From: Acuticoccus yangtzensis
GTDB taxonomy: Bacteria > Pseudomonadota > Alphaproteobacteria > Rhizobiales > Amorphaceae
Length of the DNA stretch: 64,000 nt
Reading direction: 5' to 3'
NCBI RefSeq assembly: GCF_001927245.1
Contig: NZ_MJUX01000008.1
Location: 218,308-282,307 of the forward strand
Below, piece by piece: positions 27,803 through 37,562 of the stretch. Each line of letters begins with the position of its first letter. Position 1 is the first letter of the stretch. The notes below the pieces were generated by a model. That model ran no database searches. It was not told where the DNA came from and saw only the letters and a list, made by a program, of their open reading frames with translations. The position numbers were made by a program, and so were the translations under genes.

Positions 27803-29269
27803 CTATCCCGCGATCGCCTGCTGCACGACGTCGGGCATGGTGCTCACGTCCACCGCCTCCTCGCCGAAGACGCCGCCGATGGCGATCAGAAGCGGACCGT
27901 CGTTCTGCGTCTGCGCCACCGCCTCCGGCAGATCGGCGAGACGGCCGCGCCAGACGTGCTGATTGGCCCGCGCGACATTCCACATCGCGACCGCAGGCGT
28001 ATCCGCCGAGACGCCCGCCGCACAGGCCCGCTCCACCAGCGCCACCGAGGTGCGGCCGCCCATGTAGATGATCGCCGTCTTCCCCTCGCCGACGATCGCG
28101 GCAACGTCGAGACCGTCCGGAAGGGTGCCGTGGCGCGAGTGGCCGGTGGTGAAGCTCAGCGTCTGGGCATGGTCGCGGTGCGTGAGCGAGGTCTGGAGGA
28201 TCGACGCCATCGCCGAGGCGGACGTGACACCTGGAACCACCGTCACCCCGATGCCCGCCGCGCGCACAGCCGCGATCTCCTCGCCCGCACGCCCGAACAC
28301 CATCGGGTCGCCCGACTTCAGCCGCACCACCTGGCGTCCCTGCTTGGCGAGCCGGATCATCATCGCCGTGATGTCCTCCTGCTTGCACGACTTGCGCCCG
28401 CCCCGCTTGCCGACGCAGATGCGCTTGGCCTCGCGCCGCGCCAGCTCCAGCACCTCGTCGGACACCAGATCGTCGAACAGGATCACGTCGCACGCCTGCA
28501 GCGCGCGCATGGCCTTCAACGTCATCAGACCGGCATCGCCCGGACCCGCTCCGACCAGGGTCACGTGGCCGTCCATCGTCGCGGTCCCGGCGGCGTCGAT
28601 CATCGCGTCGACATCGTCAGGCGGCGGGGTGGACCCGAAGGCGAGGTCGGCGAACCTCTCCCAGAAGGCGCGGCGGGGCGGCCCCATCGCCAGACGCTCC
28701 ATCACCCGCGGCCTCACCTTGGCGGCGAGCTTGCCCCAGGCCGACAGCGTCGGCGGCAGCAGCGTCTCGATGCGCCGCCGCACGGCCTGCCCGACGATCG
28801 GCGCCGCGCCGTCCGTGGAAATGCCTACGACCACCGGCGAACGATTGACGATCGAGCCGAACTGGAATTGGCAGAAGGCCGGATTGTCGATCACGTTGAC
28901 CGGAACGCTCGCCGCCTTCGCCGCGCAGTAGAAGGCCTGCGCCTCCGCGTCCGTTTCCGCATCGCAGATGGCGACCGCCGCGCCCTCGAAGGCGTCGAGC
29001 GCCCAGGGCCGGCGGTGCAGTGTCAAACTGCCGTCCGCCGCACCGCGCGCGACGAGCGCCAGCATCTCCTCCGACGGATCGGGGGCATAGATGTCGACGT
29101 TGGCGCCGGCGGCGGCCAGCACCTCCGCCTTCCACCGCGCGGCCGCGCTGCCGCCCGCCAGGATGGCACGTCGCCCCTTGAGGCCCATGAAGACCGGGAG
29201 GACGGCCAGCGCGCCGAGGCGCTGGGGCTCGGCCTCAACCGGCCGGCGCAAGCTGTCGTTCTGGTTCAT
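27803..29269 (-). CDS. cysG: Siroheme synthase
   Basis: A 488-residue fusion. Residues 1-210 form the precorrin-2 dehydrogenase/ferrochelatase (LAGGSAAARWKAEVL, VNVIDNPAFCQFQFGSIV). Residues of about 225-470 form the uroporphyrinogen III methyltransferase (VTLVGAGPGDAGLMTLKA, GDPMVFGRAGEE, VVPGVTSASA). It makes the siroheme needed by NirB. It is the last gene of the nitrate run, and its ATG at 29269 lies inside the end of nasA; a GTG 12 bases upstream is also in frame. The placement fits co-expression with the enzyme that uses the cofactor. Confidence 0.95.
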   Translation of the reverse strand: MNQNDSLRRPVEAEPQRLGALAVLPVFMGLKGRRAILAGGSAAARWKAEVLAAAGANVDIYAPDPSEEMLALVARGAADGSLTLHRRPWALDAFEGAAVAICDAETDAEAQAFYCAAKAASVPVNVIDNPAFCQFQFGSIVNRSPVVVGISTDGAAPIVGQAVRRRIETLLPPTLSAWGKLAAKVRPRVMERLAMGPPRRAFWERFADLAFGSTPPPDDVDAMIDAAGTATMDGHVTLVGAGPGDAGLMTLKAMRALQACDVILFDDLVSDEVLELARREAKRICVGKRGGRKSCKQEDITAMMIRLAKQGRQVVRLKSGDPMVFGRAGEEIAAVRAAGIGVTVVPGVTSASAMASILQTSLTHRDHAQTLSFTTGHSRHGTLPDGLDVAAIVGEGKTAIIYMGGRTSVALVERACAAGVSADTPAVAMWNVARANQHVWRGRLADLPEAVAQTQNDGPLLIAIGGVFGEEAVDVSTMPDVVQQAIAG

Positions 29270-31916
29270 CGGCCTCAACACTCATTGACGAAAGGATCCG
29301 TGCGATCTCATTTCGGCACGAACCGCAGTTCGTACCAGCCTGGAGAACGTCGCCAATTGCGGCCACCGTCCCCGCCCCGTCAACGGCTGCGGCGGCGATC
29401 TGGTTTGCACCGACCTTGAAACACGAGCAGATGATCGGCCCCGGATCCGGCTGATCGGCTCCCGGACGGCCGGCCAGAATGGCGGCGCTCGAAGGAAGAC
29501 GCTCGCCCAGAAGCCCCGCCACATAAGCGCGCGACACCGCCACGGGCCGCGGCGCGAAGAAGGCCGCCCCCACCAGCTCCCCGTCGACCAGCGCGGCGAA
29601 ACGGGCCGTTCCGGCTGTCCGGTCGAGGGCGCCGACGAGATCCTTCGTTCCGAGCAGCCGCTCGGCGAGGGCGCGCGGGTCGCACGGGTCCGCGTCGGCG
29701 AACTCCAGCGCGTGGCCGGCGGCGAGGCGGGCCGCCGCCCAGTAGGCCAGACGCTCGGTGCGGATCGGCCGGGTGGACACCGCATAGCCGTAGAACGCCG
29801 CCGCGAAGGGCTCGACGCGGGCGAAGGAGGACTTCAGCGCCGGCTGACCGGACACGGCGTCCACCACCGGATCGACAAGACGGTCCACCCGCGCGTTGGC
29901 GCTGGTCTGGTCGGTCCAGTGCATCGGCACGAAGAGCGTTCCCTCGGCCACACGGTCGGTGACGAGGGCGCGCACCAGGATGCGCCCGCGCGGGCTCATC
30001 ACGCGCACGAGCGAGGCGGGCTCGATACCGTGCGCCGCCGCGTCCGCCGGATGGATCTCCACGAAAGGCTCGCCGATGTGGCTCGACAAACGCTGCGACC
30101 GGCCTGTCCGCGTCATCGTGTGCCACTGGTCGCGCACCCGGCCGGTGTTGAGGCGGAACGGGTAGCGGCGCGGCGTCTCGGCCGCGGCCTTCTGCTCCAC
30201 CGCCACGAAGCGCCCGCGCCGCGAGGGAGTGTAGAAGCCGCCGTTGGCGAAGAAGCGCGTCCGCGGCGCGCCGGAGGCGGGCACGGGCCACTGAACCGGC
30301 GCCATCGCGCCATAGGCCACCGCGGAGAGACCGGCGAGACCGGAAATGTCGAAGTCGCGCGTGTCGTCGTTCGCCGTGCCGGATAGGCGGGCATATTCGT
30401 CGAACACCGCCGCCGGACCGTCCCAGGCGAAGGCGTCGGCCCAGCCCATGCGCGCGGCCACCTCGGCGATGATCTTCCAGTCCGCCATCGCCTCCCCCGG
30501 CAGCGGCAGGAAGGCCCGCTGGCGCGAGATGCGGCGCTCGGAATTGGTGACGGTCCCGTCCTTCTCGCCCCACGCCGCGGCAGGGAGCTTCACGTGGGCG
30601 TGGCGGAGCGTGTCGGTGTTCGCCACCACGTCGGAGACGACGAGGAAGGGCACCTTGCGCAGCGCCTCCTCAACGCGGCCCGCGTCGGGAAGCGAGTCGG
30701 CGGGGTTGGTCGCCATCACCCACAGCGCCTTGATGCGGCCGGAATGGATCGCCTCGAACAGGTCCACCGCTTTGAGGCCCGGCTTGTCCACCATCGCCGG
30801 CGAGGCCCAGAAGCCTTGCACGATGTCGCGGTGGTCCGGGTTTTCGATCTCCATGTGGCAGGCGAGCATGTTGGCGAGGCCGCCGACCTCGCGCCCGCCC
30901 ATCGCGTTCGGCTGGCCGGTGATGGAGAAGGGCCCCGTCCCCTCCCGGCCGATGCGGCCGGTGTAGAGGTGGGTGTTGATGATCGCATTGACCTTGTCGG
31001 TCCCGGACGCCGACTGGTTCACGCCCTGACTGTAGAGGGTCACCGTCCGGTCCGTTCCCGCCACCATGGCGTAGAAGGCGGCGATGTCGGCTTCCACCAG
31101 CCCCGTCGCCTCGGCCACACTGGCGACGGTCCACGGCCGCGCGGCGGCGAGCGCTGCGTCCGCGCCCTCGGTGAAGTCGCCCACATAGGCCGCGTTGCCG
31201 GCACGCGCCGCTTCCAGATGCGCCAGGAGGCCGGCGAAAAGCGCAACGTCGGTGTCCGGCTTCAGCTTCAGATGCAGGTCGGCGGCGACGGTGGTGGCGG
31301 TCTCGCGCGGGTCCACCACGACGATCTTCATCGACGGGCGCGCGGCCTTGGCGGCGGCGATGCGCTGGAACACCACCGGATGGCACCAGGCCATGTTGGA
31401 GCCGACCGCGACGAGAAGATCCGCCGCCTCGAGGTCTTCGTAGGTGCCGGGCACAGTGTCGGTGCCGAAGGCGCGCCGGTGCCCCGCCACGGACGACGCC
31501 ATGCACAGGCGCGAATTGGTGTCGATGTTGGCCGTGCCGACGTAGCCCTTCATGAGCTTGTTGGCGGCATAATAGTCCTCGGTCAGAAGCTGACCGGAGA
31601 CGTAGAGGGCGACCGAGTCCGGACCGAACTCGGCCACCGTCTCGGAGAAGGCGCGGGCGACGAGGTCGAGGGCGACGCCCCAGGTGGTGCGCTTACCGTA
31701 GACCTCGGGATAGAGGAGACGGTCCTCGAACGAGACCGTCTCACCGAGGGCCGAGCCCTTGGAGCACAGGCGCCCGAAGTTGGCGGGGTGCGTGGTGTCC
31801 CCGGCGATGTCAACGCTGCCGTCCGGCGCGGGGGTTGCGAGAACGCCGCACCCGACGCCGCAATAGGGGCACGTCGTCTTCACGGCGCGGCAGGCGGCGG
31901 CGGGGGCGGCGTCCAT
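29235..31916 (-). CDS. nasA: Assimilatory nitrate reductase catalytic subunit
   Basis: An 893-residue molybdoprotein. The N-terminal 4Fe-4S site uses Cys16, Cys19, Cys23 and Cys51 (TCPYCGVGCG, GRLCSKG). It is followed by the bis-MGD domains (GQPNAMGGREVGGLANML, WVMATNPADSLPD) and a C-terminal BFD-like 2Fe-2S domain with Cys830, Cys832, Cys864 and Cys867. It reduces nitrate to nitrite in the cytoplasm. Its ATG at 31916 overlaps the nirD stop by one base. The electron donor is not encoded next to it; the C-terminal BFD domain may accept electrons from an NADH-linked partner elsewhere. Confidence 0.95.
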   Translation of the reverse strand: MDAAPAAACRAVKTTCPYCGVGCGVLATPAPDGSVDIAGDTTHPANFGRLCSKGSALGETVSFEDRLLYPEVYGKRTTWGVALDLVARAFSETVAEFGPDSVALYVSGQLLTEDYYAANKLMKGYVGTANIDTNSRLCMASSVAGHRRAFGTDTVPGTYEDLEAADLLVAVGSNMAWCHPVVFQRIAAAKAARPSMKIVVVDPRETATTVAADLHLKLKPDTDVALFAGLLAHLEAARAGNAAYVGDFTEGADAALAAARPWTVASVAEATGLVEADIAAFYAMVAGTDRTVTLYSQGVNQSASGTDKVNAIINTHLYTGRIGREGTGPFSITGQPNAMGGREVGGLANMLACHMEIENPDHRDIVQGFWASPAMVDKPGLKAVDLFEAIHSGRIKALWVMATNPADSLPDAGRVEEALRKVPFLVVSDVVANTDTLRHAHVKLPAAAWGEKDGTVTNSERRISRQRAFLPLPGEAMADWKIIAEVAARMGWADAFAWDGPAAVFDEYARLSGTANDDTRDFDISGLAGLSAVAYGAMAPVQWPVPASGAPRTRFFANGGFYTPSRRGRFVAVEQKAAAETPRRYPFRLNTGRVRDQWHTMTRTGRSQRLSSHIGEPFVEIHPADAAAHGIEPASLVRVMSPRGRILVRALVTDRVAEGTLFVPMHWTDQTSANARVDRLVDPVVDAVSGQPALKSSFARVEPFAAAFYGYAVSTRPIRTERLAYWAAARLAAGHALEFADADPCDPRALAERLLGTKDLVGALDRTAGTARFAALVDGELVGAAFFAPRPVAVSRAYVAGLLGERLPSSAAILAGRPGADQPDPGPIICSCFKVGANQIAAAAVDGAGTVAAIGDVLQAGTNCGSCRNEIARILSSMSVEADEPERQLAPAG

Positions 31917-32251
31917 CACGCGACCTCGCGAACGGGAAGGCGGCCGAGGTCGAGATGGATCTCGCCGTCCACCACCTCCACCGGGATGGTGACGACGCCG
32001 CCCCCGTCCGGCCCCTCCACGAGGCCGGTGGTGAGCGACACGACCGTGTTGTGCAGCGGGCACGTCACCGAGGTGCCGTGGACGATCCCCTCCGACAGCG
32101 GCCCGCCCTTGTGCGGGCAGCGGTTCTCTATGGCGAAGATCTGGTCGTCCGCCGTGCGGAACACGCCGATGGTGCCGGCCGGCGTCTTCACGCAGCGGGC
32201 GCCCAGAACCGGGATGTCGGACACCTTGCCGACTTTGATGAAGGTGGTCAT
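31916..32251 (-). CDS. nirD: Nitrite reductase (NADH) small subunit
   Basis: A 111-residue Rieske-type protein with both cluster motifs, CPHKGGPLSEG and CPLHN. NirD partners the large subunit NirB in reduction of nitrite to ammonium. The start ATG at 32251 overlaps the end of nirB by four bases, and its stop overlaps the nasA start, so nirB-nirD-nasA are tightly coupled. Confidence 0.95.
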   Translation of the reverse strand: MTTFIKVGKVSDIPVLGARCVKTPAGTIGVFRTADDQIFAIENRCPHKGGPLSEGIVHGTSVTCPLHNTVVSLTTGLVEGPDGGGVVTIPVEVVDGEIHLDLGRLPVREVA

Positions 32252-34722
32252 TCGGCGGGCTCCATCATCTCGGGCTTCGGGAATGCGGTGCCGATTTCGG
32301 CGAGCGGGGTGAACTCGGTGGCGTGGCCGCCGGTCTTCGCGGCGCGGGCCGCCCACGGGTCGTCCTGCGCGAACTTCTGCGCGTGCTGGAAGCGCTCGAA
32401 ATAACCCTGGCGCTTCTCGGCGTCATGGACGATCTGGTTGCGCACGGTGTCGTAGCCGATGCGTTTGGCCCACTTGTAGATGCGCTCAAGGTAGTGCCCC
32501 TGCTCGCGGTACATCTGCGTCAGCGCGGCGATATACTCGATCGCTTCGGCCTCGGTCGGCACCGAGCACAGGATTTCCGTGCCCTTGATGTCGAGCCCCG
32601 CGGCGCCGGCGAAGTGGATCTCGTAACCGGAGTCGACGCACACGACGCCGATGTCCTTGCACGTCGCCTCGGCGCAGTTGCGCGGGCAGCCGGACACCGC
32701 GAGCTTCACCTTCGCCGGTGTCCACGCCCCCCACAGGAAGCGCTCCAGCTTGATGCCGAGGCCGGTGGAATCCTGCGTGCCGAAGCGGCACCAGTCCGAC
32801 CCGACGCAGGTCTTCACCGTTCTGAGCCCCTTGGCGTAGGCGTGGCCCGACACGAACCCGGCCTTGCCGAGATCGGCCCACACCGCGGGAAGGTCCTCCT
32901 TCTTCACGCCCAGCATGTCGATGCGCTGGCCGCCGGTGACCTTCACGGTCGGGATCTCGTATTTGTCCACCACGTCGGCGATGGCGCGCAGCTCGTCCGA
33001 CGAGGTGACGCCGCCCCACATGCGCGGGACCACCGAATAGGTGCCGTCCTTCTGGATGTTGGCGTGCACGCGCTCGTTGATGAAGCGCGACTGCTCATCG
33101 TCGACATATTCGCCCGGCCAATCGGCGACGAGGTAATAGTTCAGCGCCGGGCGGCACTTGGCGCAGCCGTTGGCGGTCTTCCATTGCAGTTCCTGCATCA
33201 CCGCGGGGATGGATTTCAGCCCCTTGGCGACGATCAGGCGGCGCACGTCGCTGTGGCCGAGGTCGGTGCACTTGCACATGGCCGCCACACCGGCCGGATT
33301 GTAAGCATCGCCCAGGGTGAGCTTCAGAAGCTGCTCGACGAGGCCGGTGCAGCTTCCGCAGGAGGCGGACGCTTTGGTGTGGGTGCGGACATCGTCGACA
33401 TTCTTGAGGTTCTTGTCGGTGATGGCCGTCTCGATCCGCCCCTTACACACGCCGTTGCAACCGCAGATCTCTGCATCAGCCGGCAAGGCTGCAACGGCCG
33501 CCGTAGGGTCCAGCGGAGAGGCCCCCGCGAAGGCCTGGCCGAAGATGAGCGTATCGCGCAGCTCCCCAATATCGGCGCCGTCCTTCATCATCTGGAAGTA
33601 CCAGGCGCCGTCGGCCGTATCGCCGTAGAGCACCACGCCGAGGATCTTGTTGTCCTTCAGCACCAGGCGCTTGTAGACGCCGGAGGCCGCATCGCGCAGG
33701 ACGATCTCCTCACGGTCGTCGGCCTCCGCGAAGTCGCCGGCCGAGAAGAGGTCGATGCCCGTCACCTTCAGCTTGGTGGAGGTCTGCGAGCCCTTGTATT
33801 CGCGCGCGCCCTCGACCAGCCGGTCCGCCAGCACCGCCGCCATCTCGTAAAGCGGGGCGACGAGGCCGTAGACCATGCCGTCATGCTCAACGCATTCGCC
33901 GACCGCGTAGATGTCGGGGTCGGATGTCCGCATGCCGTCGTCCACGACGATGCCGCGATTGACCGTCAGCCCCGCGTCCTTCGCGAGCTGCACCGAGGGG
34001 CGGATGCCGACCGCCATCACCACCATGGTCGCGTCGATGATACGTCCGTCGTCCAGCTTCACCCCCTCGACCTTGTCGACGCCGAGGATCTCCTTGGTGT
34101 TGGCCTTGCAGATGACCTCGATGCCGCGATCCTCGACCGCCTTCTCCAGGAGATAGCCGGCGGAGGGGTCGAGCTGGCGCTCCATCAGCGTGGGCATGAT
34201 GTGAAGGACGGTGACGTCCATCCCCTGCATCTTGAGGCCGGCGGCGGCTTCGAGGCCGAGGAGACCGCCGCCGATGACGACCGCGCGCCCGCCCGTCTTG
34301 GCGCCGTGGAGCATCTTCTCCACGTCGTCGAGGTCGCGGTAGGCGAGGACGCCGGGAAGCTGGTGGCCCGGCACCGGGATGATGAAGGGGTTCGAGCCGG
34401 TGGCGATGATCAGCTTGTCGTAGTCCGCGGTCGTGCCGTCGGCGGCGGTGACGCGCTTGGCCTCGCGGTCGATCTCGGTGACGCGCTTGCCCTGCAGCAG
34501 GCGGACATTGTTGGAGGTGTACCAGGCATCATCGTGGATGATGATGTCCTCGTAGGACTTCTCGCCCGACAGGACCGGCGACAGCATGATCCGGTCGTAG
34601 TTGACGCGCGGTTCGGCGTTGAAAATGGTGACGTCGTAGGCGTCGGGAGCGGCTTCGAAGAGCCGCTCCAGAGCCCGGCCCGGTGCCATGCCGTTGCCGA
34701 TGACGACGAGACGCTTTCTCAT
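32248..34722 (-). CDS. nirB: Nitrite reductase (NADH) large subunit
   Basis: An 824-residue protein. An FAD/NAD-binding reductase occupies residues 1-400 (VIGNGMAPGRALERL, VIGGGLLGLEAAAGL). Two BFD-like 2Fe-2S modules follow (CGCNGVCKGRI/CGSCTG and CKCTDLGHSDVRR/GCAKCRP). The siroheme and 4Fe-4S domain carries CVGSDWCRFG and SGCPRNCAEA. It reduces nitrite to ammonium with NADH. ATG at 34722 has AAAGGAGTGAG just upstream. A small hairpin at 34737-34761 sits immediately before that ribosome binding site. Confidence 0.96.
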   Translation of the reverse strand: MRKRLVVIGNGMAPGRALERLFEAAPDAYDVTIFNAEPRVNYDRIMLSPVLSGEKSYEDIIIHDDAWYTSNNVRLLQGKRVTEIDREAKRVTAADGTTADYDKLIIATGSNPFIIPVPGHQLPGVLAYRDLDDVEKMLHGAKTGGRAVVIGGGLLGLEAAAGLKMQGMDVTVLHIMPTLMERQLDPSAGYLLEKAVEDRGIEVICKANTKEILGVDKVEGVKLDDGRIIDATMVVMAVGIRPSVQLAKDAGLTVNRGIVVDDGMRTSDPDIYAVGECVEHDGMVYGLVAPLYEMAAVLADRLVEGAREYKGSQTSTKLKVTGIDLFSAGDFAEADDREEIVLRDAASGVYKRLVLKDNKILGVVLYGDTADGAWYFQMMKDGADIGELRDTLIFGQAFAGASPLDPTAAVAALPADAEICGCNGVCKGRIETAITDKNLKNVDDVRTHTKASASCGSCTGLVEQLLKLTLGDAYNPAGVAAMCKCTDLGHSDVRRLIVAKGLKSIPAVMQELQWKTANGCAKCRPALNYYLVADWPGEYVDDEQSRFINERVHANIQKDGTYSVVPRMWGGVTSSDELRAIADVVDKYEIPTVKVTGGQRIDMLGVKKEDLPAVWADLGKAGFVSGHAYAKGLRTVKTCVGSDWCRFGTQDSTGLGIKLERFLWGAWTPAKVKLAVSGCPRNCAEATCKDIGVVCVDSGYEIHFAGAAGLDIKGTEILCSVPTEAEAIEYIAALTQMYREQGHYLERIYKWAKRIGYDTVRNQIVHDAEKRQGYFERFQHAQKFAQDDPWAARAAKTGGHATEFTPLAEIGTAFPKPEMMEPAE

Positions 34723-34736
34723 GGTCTCACTCCTTT

Positions 34737-34761
34737 AGGTGTGCCCCGATGGGCGGCACCT
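34737..34761 (-). promoter_or_regulatory. Hairpin before the nirB ribosome binding site
   Basis: An imperfect palindrome AGGTG-t-GCCC / GGGC-gg-CACCT with a 4-base loop occupies most of the 73-base gap between the GAF gene and nirB. It could stabilise the downstream message or affect ribosome access. There is no thymine run. Confidence 0.35.
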
Positions 34762-34795
34762 CGCGGCGGCAGCGCCGGAGGCCGGGCAAAAATGG

Positions 34796-35770
34796 TCAGA
34801 GGTACCAGGCGATGACGCAGGCAAGGTCAGCGCCGCGGTAAACGGGAAAAGCGACGATGCTCGACATCCCGGCGACCTTGGCGAGGTCGTCGACGATCGT
34901 GTCCTCGCGGCCGACATCGTTGTTGATCGCGGGCACACCGGTGGCGAACACGATGCCGATGGTGCCCTCGCCCCTGCGGACGGTGATCGACCCCAGCATC
35001 ACGTGAAGGTCGGCGATGGATTCGCAGTAGCCGGCCGTGAAGCCGAGCACCCCGTCCGCATTCGGGCTCCACACCTCGACGCGCGAGGCGATCGGCGTAT
35101 CGAGCGCGGAGAGGAAGGCCATGACCCAGGCCCCCTCTTCGTCGATCCGCACGGGGATGCCCACGCCGCGGGTGATCCCCACCTCCGCCGCCTTCTCCCA
35201 GCGCAGGAAGCGCGGGCCGGTGAGGTGGGTGAAGACTTGGGGTAAGCCCTTGGCCCACACGAGCCCGGGCAGACCCGACCCCTTCACGAAGTGGATGCGC
35301 CGCGCGGTCCACTCGAACACCTCGGCGGTGCCGTAGTAGCCCTCGAACAGCCCCATCTCCGGCGAACGGCCTTCGGAACGCCACGTCTCGATCGCACCGA
35401 CATGCTGACGGTCGTCGCCGCAGAAGAAGACGATGACGCCCTTCAGCTCGTTCCCCTGAAGGATAGGCAGGGCGACACCGCAGGTGAGTCCCGCCCGTGC
35501 CGCAGCGGGGCCGCGCAGGAAGTAGCTGCCCTGAAGGTCCTTCAGGATGATCGGCGTGCGGCGGGCCCAGGCTTTGCCGGGGAGCCCCTCGTCGAACTTG
35601 AAGGTGGTCTCCTTCGCGACGCTCTCGAACTCGGTCAGCTCGCCATAGGAGCCGGCGGCCAGCACCAGTTCGGTCTTGTCGTGGCTCGGAACCCACACCT
35701 CGAATGCGCGCACGAAGGCCCGCTTGCCTGCGGCATTACCGGCCTTCTGATTGGTCACAGCAAGGTCCAT
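34796..35770 (-). CDS. Multi-GAF domain protein of the nitrate locus
   Basis: A 324-residue soluble protein made of GAF-like repeats. A first unit spans about residues 20-115 (VWVPSHDKTELVLAAGSYG, GLPGKAWARRTP), a weaker middle unit spans 145-215 (GSGLPGLVWAKGLP), and a third spans 225-324 (VEVWSPNADGVLGFTAGY, GTIGIVFATGVP). The repeated GLPG.AWA / GIVFATG pattern marks ligand-binding GAF folds. No output domain (kinase, DNA binding, cyclase) is present. It lies between the transporter ATPase and nirB on the same strand. A sensor of nitrate, nitrite, NO or redox state is plausible, by analogy with the GAF nitrate receptor NreA, but unproven. Confidence 0.75.
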   Translation of the reverse strand: MDLAVTNQKAGNAAGKRAFVRAFEVWVPSHDKTELVLAAGSYGELTEFESVAKETTFKFDEGLPGKAWARRTPIILKDLQGSYFLRGPAAARAGLTCGVALPILQGNELKGVIVFFCGDDRQHVGAIETWRSEGRSPEMGLFEGYYGTAEVFEWTARRIHFVKGSGLPGLVWAKGLPQVFTHLTGPRFLRWEKAAEVGITRGVGIPVRIDEEGAWVMAFLSALDTPIASRVEVWSPNADGVLGFTAGYCESIADLHVMLGSITVRRGEGTIGIVFATGVPAINNDVGREDTIVDDLAKVAGMSSIVAFPVYRGADLACVIAWYL

Positions 35771-35787
35771 CTGGCATCTCCCCGCAA

Positions 35788-37554
35788 TCAGGCCGCCATG
35801 CCGGCTTTGGCGGGTTCCTCCGCCGCGGTCCGTTCCGTCACCGTGTCCGCGGCCGTCTCCTGAAGCTGCTCCAGCCGGTCCGGGTCCGGCGTCGCGCCGC
35901 CCTCGTAGGCCTCAAGGAAGTCGAGCAGCGTCTGGCGGTAGCGGTAGTAGTCGGGGTGCTCGAGCAGCGCGGCGCGCGAGCGCGGGCGCGGAAGGTCGAC
36001 ATGCATGATGTGGCCGATCCGCGCGTTGGGACCGTTCGTCATCATCACCACCTTGTCGGCGAGGAGGATCGCCTCGTCGACGTCGTGGGTGACGCAGATC
36101 GCCGTCACCTGCGTGCGCTTCCAGACGTCCATCAGGACCTCCTGAAGCTCCCAGCGGGTGAGCGAATCCAGCATGCCGAAGGGCTCGTCCAGCAGCAGCA
36201 GCTTGGGCGACAGGGCGAACGCGCGGGCGATGCCGACGCGCTGCTTCATGCCGTTCGACAGCTCGGCCGCCGTCTTGTCCGCCGCGTCCGACAGGCCGAC
36301 GCGGGCGAGGTAATAGTCGACGATCTCGCGCCGCTCCTTGCGGCTCGCCTTCGGGTAGACCTCGTCGACGCCGATGGACACGTTCTCGCGCGCCGTCATC
36401 CACGGCATCAGCGAGGGCGCCTGAAAGACCACGGCGCGGTCAGGCCCGGCCCCCGAAACCTCGCGGTTGTCGAGGACGATGCCGCCGGCTGAGATGTCGT
36501 TCAGCCCCGCGGTCATGGAAAGGACCGTGGATTTGCCGCAGCCCGAGTGGCCGATCAGGGTGATGAACTCGCCCTTGTCCATCATGAAGTCGAAGCCGTC
36601 GACCACGGTGAGCGGCCCCTTCGGCGTCGGGTAGATTTTCTTGACGCCGGAGAATTCCAGATAGCGCCGGTCGAGCGGCGAATGGGCGGCGTCGAGATAG
36701 GCCTTCGGCGGCTTGGCCGGCCCCTTCTGGATCGGCGTGATGGACGGCAGCGTCAGCCCGTCGCCCGCCTCCGCGCCGCGCTCCATGCCGACGCGCATCA
36801 GGTAGTTGGTGACCTCGCCGCGCAGGCGGATGAATTCGGGGTCCGAGTTCATCGCCGTGCGGTCGCGCGGACGGGGGATGTCGACCTTGAAGACCTGGCC
36901 GAGCGTCGCCTTGGGGGCGGGCGTCAGCGGGATGATGCGGTCGGCGAGAAGGATCGCCTCGTCCACGTCGTTGGTGATGAGGATGACGGTTTTCTTGTCG
37001 CGCGACCAGATCTCCTCGATCTCGTCCTGCAGCTTGGCGCGGGTCAGCGCGTCGAGCGCCGACAGCGGCTCGTCGAGAAGCAGCATGTCCGGGCTCATGG
37101 CGAGCGCACGGGCGACCGAGACGCGCTGGCGCATGCCGCCGGACAGCTCGGCCGGCTTGCGGTCCTTGGCGTGGGCGAGCCCCACCATCTTGACCGCGTC
37201 GGCCACCCGCTCGCGCCGCTTCTTGCCGCTCTCCTTGGGGAACACCTGGTCCACCGAGAGGGCGATGTTCTGGCTGACCGACAGCCAGGGCATCAAGGAA
37301 TAGTTCTGGAACACCACGCCGCGGTCGGGACCGGGGCCGGTGACCGGGGCGCCGCGCAGCGCCACGGTGCCCTCGTCCGGCAGTTGCAGCCCGGCGATCA
37401 TCGAGATCAGCGTGGACTTGCCGGAGCCGGAGAAGCCGACGATGGCGATGAACTCGCCCTCTTCGACGGCGAGGTTCACGTTCGAGAGGACGTCCGTCCG
37501 CTCGGTGCCTTCGCCGAAGCTCTTGGAAACGTTGCGAAGCTCGAGATAAGCCAT
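35788..37554 (-). CDS. Nitrate ABC transporter ATPase, two fused ATP-binding domains
   Basis: A 588-residue protein with two complete nucleotide-binding domains joined by a linker (about residues 255-295). Domain 1 has Walker [10 protein letters not shown] (40-48), Q83, signature LSGGM (137-141) and Walker B MLLLDEP, but its switch residue is Asn195 (ILITND) rather than His. Domain 2 has Walker [10 protein letters not shown] (335-343), Q378, Walker B LLLLDEP and His490 (VTHD), but its signature is LSNGM. The pair corresponds to NrtC and NrtD of cyanobacteria in one chain, without the solute-binding extension of NrtC. ATG at 37554 follows nrtB by 8 bases. It powers nitrate uptake. Confidence 0.9.
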   Translation of the reverse strand: MAYLELRNVSKSFGEGTERTDVLSNVNLAVEEGEFIAIVGFSGSGKSTLISMIAGLQLPDEGTVALRGAPVTGPGPDRGVVFQNYSLMPWLSVSQNIALSVDQVFPKESGKKRRERVADAVKMVGLAHAKDRKPAELSGGMRQRVSVARALAMSPDMLLLDEPLSALDALTRAKLQDEIEEIWSRDKKTVILITNDVDEAILLADRIIPLTPAPKATLGQVFKVDIPRPRDRTAMNSDPEFIRLRGEVTNYLMRVGMERGAEAGDGLTLPSITPIQKGPAKPPKAYLDAAHSPLDRRYLEFSGVKKIYPTPKGPLTVVDGFDFMMDKGEFITLIGHSGCGKSTVLSMTAGLNDISAGGIVLDNREVSGAGPDRAVVFQAPSLMPWMTARENVSIGVDEVYPKASRKERREIVDYYLARVGLSDAADKTAAELSNGMKQRVGIARAFALSPKLLLLDEPFGMLDSLTRWELQEVLMDVWKRTQVTAICVTHDVDEAILLADKVVMMTNGPNARIGHIMHVDLPRPRSRAALLEHPDYYRYRQTLLDFLEAYEGGATPDPDRLEQLQETAADTVTERTAAEEPAKAGMAA

Positions 37555-37562
37555 CGGAGACC

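Noticed and set aside
27737..29419. Plus-strand open frame of 560 codons through cysG
   Set aside because: It is an antisense shadow of cysG and the end of nasA, with His/Arg-rich composition and no recognisable family.
32323..34815. Open frame of about 830 codons on the plus strand through nirB
   Set aside because: It is antisense to a clearly recognised gene, rich in His, Asp, Val and Arg as expected for the complement of this codon usage, and has no motif.
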